From positions 1 through 9,848 of the forward strand of contig JAHFBD010000070.1 of NCBI GenBank assembly GCA_023250175.1: a stretch of 9,848 bases of DNA, read 5' to 3'. The position numbers and the translations under genes are program-made. The DNA is from Candidatus Melainabacteria bacterium. Lineage in GTDB: Bacteria; Cyanobacteriota; Vampirovibrionia; 2-02-FULL-35-15. Shown here piece after piece: positions 6,836 to 9,848 of this stretch (position 1 is its first letter; each line of letters opens with the position of its first letter). Below the pieces are notes generated by a model that saw only the letters and a list, made by a program, of their open reading frames with translations, was not told where the DNA came from and ran no database searches.

Positions 6836-7174
6836 TTAGCTTGGCTTTTTCTTTTCTTTTGGCTGACTTTTAAATTCTTCTAATAGTTTTTTTATTTCAT
6901 CAATATCTTTCTTTAAAGCACCATTATCAGTTGGATTTTGTGGTCCGAAGTTTCTATCATAAATGCTTTGTCCACCCCACCAGACAACAATACTTCCAGA
7001 AACTATTGCAATAACTGCTACAGCCCAGTCTCTTATTTCTTTTAGTTGTGAGGATTGTGGAGTGTTGGAAACTGGTAAACTTGTTTGTTCATTGACGGGC
7101 TTATCACCTTGTTGACCAATATTAGTATGAATCTTTGGTGGAATACCCTGTCCAATTTTTTGTGGCAGCATCAT
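6836..7174 (-). CDS. Small single-pass membrane protein, IRDW module (no EF-hand)
   Basis: A 112-residue protein of unknown function, last gene of the three-gene minus-strand operon; 17 bases separate it from the gene before. Residues 1-43 are Gln/Pro-rich and probably disordered. IRDW (47-50) opens a hydrophobic segment (about 50-66) that ends at Trp-Trp-Gly-Gly and SIYDR (70-74), then a Gly/Pro/Asn linker and a charged C-terminal helix (87-102) ending in a Lys-rich tail. The IRDW ... I-x-D-R-x-x-x-P-x-N pattern matches the first protein of the operon, so the two are paralogues in this module. This one lacks an EF-hand, having a coiled-coil-like tail instead. Two adjacent ATGs (7174 and 7171) could start it; neither has a clear ribosome binding site. 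Membrane orientation is unresolved. Confidence 0.78.
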   Translation of the reverse strand: MMLPQKIGQGIPPKIHTNIGQQGDKPVNEQTSLPVSNTPQSSQLKEIRDWAVAVIAIVSGSIVVWWGGQSIYDRNFGPQNPTDNGALKKDIDEIKKLLEEFKSQPKEKKKPS

Positions 7175-7191
7175 TGTTTTATAAAATTGTT

Positions 7192-7584
7192 CTATTTCCT
7201 TTTATTTAGCCATTGTGCAAGATCACTATGTTCTTGAGTTTTTAATAGAAGTTGTTTTGCTTCATTGAAGTTTCTAAGACTAATAAATATATTGTGATGA
7301 TTTTTGTCTAAGATAGTTAAATTAGAAAATAATTTATTTGCTTCTTCCACCTCTTCAGTTGATAAATATCCATCGTTGTTTTTATCATGGGAAATTAAAA
7401 GATTAATTGCTTCATCAGTCGCTAATATATTGTTAGAGTCTTTATCATACTTTGCAACAATAGGGTTTACATCGTTTAATGACAAATCTATTTTTGAGTG
7501 AATTACTTTACTTGTTAAAGCAATGAAAGATAGTCCTAGTGCACTATATGCGCTTGCTCTTATTACATCGACTGCTTCTGCCAT
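7192..7584 (-). CDS. Small membrane-anchored protein with paired EF-hands
   Basis: A 130-residue protein, middle gene of the operon (18 bases after the first gene, 17 before the third). Residues 8-28 begin with Ile-Arg and form a hydrophobic anchor, a degenerate version of the module in its neighbours. Two EF-hand loops follow: 47-58 (DKDSNNILATDE) and 67-78 (DKNNDGYLSTEE, a textbook loop with Gly at 6 and Glu at 12), spaced 20 residues apart. A third region near 93-104 (DKNHHNIFISLR) keeps the pattern but has lost the final acidic ligand. A C-terminal helix follows. The protein probably binds calcium. AAGAGG lies 13 bases before the ATG, a rather long spacing. Membrane orientation and partners are unknown; calcium-binding architecture suggests the extracytoplasmic side. 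Confidence 0.83.
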   Translation of the reverse strand: MAEAVDVIRASAYSALGLSFIALTSKVIHSKIDLSLNDVNPIVAKYDKDSNNILATDEAINLLISHDKNNDGYLSTEEVEEANKLFSNLTILDKNHHNIFISLRNFNEAKQLLLKTQEHSDLAQWLNKRK

Positions 7585-7602
7585 TTAGATTATGTGCCTC
7601 TT

Positions 7603-7947
7603 TTACTTTTTGTTTTTCTTAAACTCTCTTATTAATTCTTTCGCAGCATCTAACTCTTCTTTTGATAAGTGCCCATCACCATTTAAGTCAAACTCTCTAA
7701 GAATTGCATCTAAGTGTTCTATGTTTTTTGGTTTGATAAATCTATCATGAATAGTGAGTCCAGCAAAGCTTACAAGTAATCCAGCGGCTACCCAGTCTCT
7801 AATTATTGCTGCTTTAGTGGAAGGAGTGGGTACTATAATTACCTCAATGGGCTTATTTACCTCTTTTCCTTGTTGTAAGTTTTTAGCTTGTTGATTTATA
7901 GGTTTACAAGGAAATAACATCCCTTGAATAGCTTTTAACAATTTCAT
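7603..7947 (-). CDS. Small single-pass membrane protein with one EF-hand, IRDW module
   Basis: A 114-residue protein, first gene of the minus-strand operon. Residues 1-45 are polar with one Cys (C14); IIRDW (48-52) starts a hydrophobic segment (about 52-66) ending in IHDRF (66-70) and K-P-K-N. Residues 87-98 (DLNGDGHLSKEE) are a near-ideal EF-hand loop, with D, N and D ligands, Gly at 6, Leu at 8 and Glu at 12. The tail is helical and Lys-rich. A single canonical EF-hand usually pairs with another, so dimerisation or pairing with the middle gene's product is a reasonable inference. There is no Shine-Dalgarno; the -10 box lies only 11 bases before the ATG, so translation may start on a nearly leaderless mRNA. 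I do not recognise the family. Confidence 0.83.
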   Translation of the reverse strand: MKLLKAIQGMLFPCKPINQQAKNLQQGKEVNKPIEVIIVPTPSTKAAIIRDWVAAGLLVSFAGLTIHDRFIKPKNIEHLDAILREFDLNGDGHLSKEELDAAKELIREFKKNKK

Positions 7948-7958
7948 ACTTGGGAGAT

Positions 7959-7988
7959 ATTATATAACATATAAAGATGTACTAACAA
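7959..7988 (-). promoter_or_regulatory. Candidate promoter of the EF-hand operon
   Basis: On the minus strand TTGTTA (7983-7988) and a perfect TATAAT (7959-7964) are separated by 18 bases. Transcription would start near 7952, about five bases before the ATG at 7947. The gap to the divergent gene at 8063 is only 115 bases, so regulation of both directions could be shared. Confidence 0.5.
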
Positions 7989-8062
7989 ATTGAGGATGAT
8001 ATTTCAGCAATAACATAGCCTTCTTTTTTATCCTTGTGCTAGAGTAGATTCAATTATAAGAT

Positions 8063-8644
8063 ATGAGTTTAAGCATATCACAATTAGTTAAAACGACGTT
8101 TCTTAGCTCTGCTATTGCATTTGGTACTCAAGCCAATGCTCAAGAGCAAGAAAAGAAACCATTACCTAATTATCCGAATTATTTTAAAGATTTTAACAGG
8201 GATTTTAATTGGGAAGTGCCTAAGGATGGAAAAGATGAAAATATACTTTGGAAAGATCCATGGATAACCCCTTTGCCCAATGACCCAAATAGCTTTAGAG
8301 ACTTTAATTCTCAAAGACCTTTAGACAAGCCTGTGTTTTCTGATGATTATATTGATTTTGATGGTGACTATGGGAGTAGAGGTAATGAAAATTTTTTAAA
8401 TATATTTCTTATATTTTCAGGTTTAGGTGCAACGAGTCTGATTGCTCTTTTTGCATATCGTCGTCTTATACAGCATGCAAATGAAAAAAGTGAAGAACTT
8501 GAAGAAACTTTGAGATTTGCCAGAGCAAATAAACTAGGCTCTACTAATGCAACAAAACAATCAGTCCAAGAAAGAGAAATCCGAAAAGAAATACTAAAAA
8601 TACTTAAACAAAGAAGTGGGATTGACCCTTCAATTTATAAGTAA
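8063..8644 (+). CDS. Exported repeat protein with C-terminal membrane segment
   Basis: A 193-residue protein of unknown function, divergent from the EF-hand operon. Residues 1-26 are a signal peptide (K10, hydrophobic core, cleavage after A-N-A at 26). The exported part (27-110) is acidic and aromatic and holds two copies of a 13-residue motif, P-L-P-N-x-P-N-x-F-K/R-D-F-N, at 33-45 and 70-82. Residues 98-109 (DFDGDYGSRGNE) put Asp/Glu at EF-hand positions 1, 3, 5 and 12, but lack the hydrophobic residue at 8. A membrane segment (about 111-132) is followed by Arg-Arg and a charged, helical cytoplasmic tail (133-193), so topology is outside-N, inside-C. An in-frame TAA at 8057-8059 and the lack of other Met codons fix the ATG at 8063. 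No Shine-Dalgarno is visible. It may work with the calcium-linked proteins next door (inference). Confidence 0.82.
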   Translation: MSLSISQLVKTTFLSSAIAFGTQANAQEQEKKPLPNYPNYFKDFNRDFNWEVPKDGKDENILWKDPWITPLPNDPNSFRDFNSQRPLDKPVFSDDYIDFDGDYGSRGNENFLNIFLIFSGLGATSLIALFAYRRLIQHANEKSEELEETLRFARANKLGSTNATKQSVQEREIRKEILKILKQRSGIDPSIYK

Positions 8645-8759
8645 GTTAGAGTTGTAAGTTTATAATCATTAAGTTTTAAATAGATTTTATTTGGTTTAAA
8701 TTTTTAATTAATATAATCAAGGCAGTTATCCCCTATTTAATAGAAAATATTGTTTGTCC

Positions 8760-8765
8760 TATATA
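8760..8765 (+). promoter_or_regulatory. Candidate -10 box of proB
   Basis: TATATA at 8760-8765 has TTAATA 17 bases upstream (8737-8742) and lies seven bases before the proB ATG, which has no Shine-Dalgarno. A second TATAAT-containing tract lies near 8711-8717. The gap 8645-8772 is too AT-rich to judge by eye; no terminator for the upstream gene is evident in it. Confidence 0.2.
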
Positions 8766-8772
8766 AAATCAA

Positions 8773-9848
8773 ATGTCTAAAGCTACTCAAAAAATAATAA
8801 TTAAAGTTGGTACAAATACTTTAAGTCTTAAAGACTCTCTTAAAGGAATAAATACAGAAGTTGTTCAAAGACTTACCAATACAATTGGTAAATTAAAGTC
8901 TCTTGGGCATGAAGTTATATTAGTTACATCGGGTGCAGTTGCCTTGGGTGTAAAAAAACTAAATTTAAAAACAAAACCTAAAACAATATCAGGTAAACAA
9001 GCAGTAGCAGCTATAGGACAGGCACTTCTTATGCAAACATATGAAAAATATTTTTCAAAATATAATATATCAATTGCTCAGATTCTTTTAACTAGAGATG
9101 GATTTTCTCAAAGAGAGTCTTATATTAATGCGAGAGAAACCATTCTTGAATTACTAAAACTAAAAGTTCTACCAATTATTAATGAAAATGATACAGTTGC
9201 AAGTGAAGAGATTAGATTTGGTGATAATGATATGTTAAGTGCGATGGTTGCTGATTTGGTCTCAGCAGATAAGTTAATAATACTTACAGATGAAGAAGGA
9301 TTATATGATAGTAATCCAAAAACAAATAAAAAAGCAAAATTAATATCAAAGGTTGAAAAGATTACTCCAGAAATTGAGCAAATGGCTTGTGGGATAGGTA
9401 GTGAGTTTAGTTGGTGGAATGCTCTCTAAAATTCAAGCAGCAAAGCTTGCTACATCAATAGGAGTAATAACTCACATAATGTATGGAAGAAACCCCGAAA
9501 TGATCTTAGATTTATTAAACAATAAGCCAAGAGGCACCACTTTTTTGCCAAATGTAAGTAAGATTGAAAAAAGAAAAAGCTGGATTGCAAATACTTTACT
9601 AAGCACAGGAAAAATCTTTGTAGATGAAGGAGCATTTAATGCAATATTTAATAATGGGAAAAGTCTTTTACCTGCTGGACTTAAGAAGATTATGGGTTCA
9701 TTTGATCGAGGTTCTGCAATTGATATCTTGCTTTTAAATACAAATAAACCATTTGCTAAAGGAATTACAAACTACAACAATCTCGAACTTGAGAAAATAT
9801 TAGGTTTAAAAATCAGTGAAATTACTAAAACTCTAGGATATACTTATG
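8773..9848 (+). CDS. proB: Glutamate 5-kinase, frameshifted and cut by the window end
   Basis: Phosphorylates glutamate to glutamyl 5-phosphate, the first step of proline synthesis (cytoplasm). Frame 1 (8773-9429) has the amino-acid kinase core: IIIKVGTNTL with K11, LVTSGAVALG, INENDTV (N137-D140) and FGDNDMLSA (G150-D153). It then breaks: after S213 it reads Trp-Trp-Asn-Ala-Leu and stops at 9427-9429. From 9413 a different frame gives the expected Gly-Gly-Met, SKIQAAKLA and a complete PUA domain (TGKIFVDEGA, SLLPAGLKKIMGSFDRG, a Tyr-Asn pair and LGYTY), open for 145 codons to the window end. Only some 10-20 residues should be missing, judged from E. coli ProB (367 residues). The intact second half argues for one recent indel or a sequence error, not an old pseudogene. 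If the frameshift is real, the 218-residue product lacks the substrate loop and PUA domain. There is no Shine-Dalgarno. Confidence 0.9.
9406..9418 (+). other. proB: Frameshift site within proB
   Basis: Conserved ProB sequence continues in the first frame up to TTT AGT (9406-9411) and in the second from GGT GGA ATG (9413-9421). Exactly one extra T, or two missing bases of a codon before Gly-Gly, explains the change. The family usually has a Gly-Thr or similar residue before Gly-Gly-Met, so a two-base loss fits slightly better. No slippery homopolymer is present here. Confidence 0.85.

Noticed and set aside
7304..7501. Plus-strand frame of 65 codons
   Set aside because: Entirely antisense to the paired EF-hand gene, whose loops are canonical.
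9450..9635. Minus-strand frame of 61 codons
   Set aside because: Antisense to the proB PUA-domain region, which is well conserved in the second plus-strand frame.
1..9848. CRISPR array, insertion sequence, tRNA or rRNA
   Set aside because: No spaced direct repeats, transposase-like frame, terminal inverted repeats or tRNA T-loop signatures were found by eye.

Overview
The window is AT-rich, compact bacterial DNA (roughly one third GC by eye) using the standard code. RecG carries an N-terminal extension of the kind I associate with cyanobacterial RecG, and the two-component genes are of the OmpR/PhoR type. Together with the low GC this suggests a non-photosynthetic relative of Cyanobacteria (Melainabacteria/Vampirovibrionia). 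That is a moderate-to-low confidence inference, because no rRNA or other marker is present.

Layout. Positions 1-371 (minus strand) hold the 5' third of an agmatinase/arginase-family gene that runs off the left edge. Positions 372-645 form a divergent promoter region and a comparatively GC-rich, highly foldable leader in front of recG (646-3084, TTG start). Three further plus-strand genes follow: a soluble PAS histidine kinase (3276-4238), an OmpR-family response regulator (4366-5052) and prephenate dehydratase pheA (5093-5929). These cover replication-fork rescue, signalling and phenylalanine synthesis. The kinase and regulator are a probable cognate pair, and pheA follows the regulator closely enough to share its transcript.

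From 5932 to 7947 the minus strand holds five small genes of the cell envelope. A three-gene operon (7947 to 6836) encodes small single-pass membrane proteins that share an N-terminal 'I-R + hydrophobic segment' module; two of them carry EF-hand calcium loops. Downstream lie an EF-hand lipoprotein (6720 to 6208) and a 54-residue Cys-rich putative lipoprotein (6096 to 5932), which converges on pheA with a 2-base gap. Diverging from the operon, 8063-8644 encodes an exported, repeat-containing protein with one membrane segment and an EF-hand-like acidic loop. I do not recognise this set as a described system. It looks like an envelope calcium-linked cluster and is the most novel protein content here.

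At the right end is proB (glutamate 5-kinase, proline synthesis), from 8773 to beyond the window. It is broken by an apparent frameshift near 9406-9418, exactly at the conserved Gly-Gly-Met substrate loop, and the remainder is intact in another frame. At the left end the agmatinase-like protein has Pro in place of the normally invariant metal-binding His of its Gly-Gly-Glu-His-Ser motif. Both lesions could be real or could be sequence errors.
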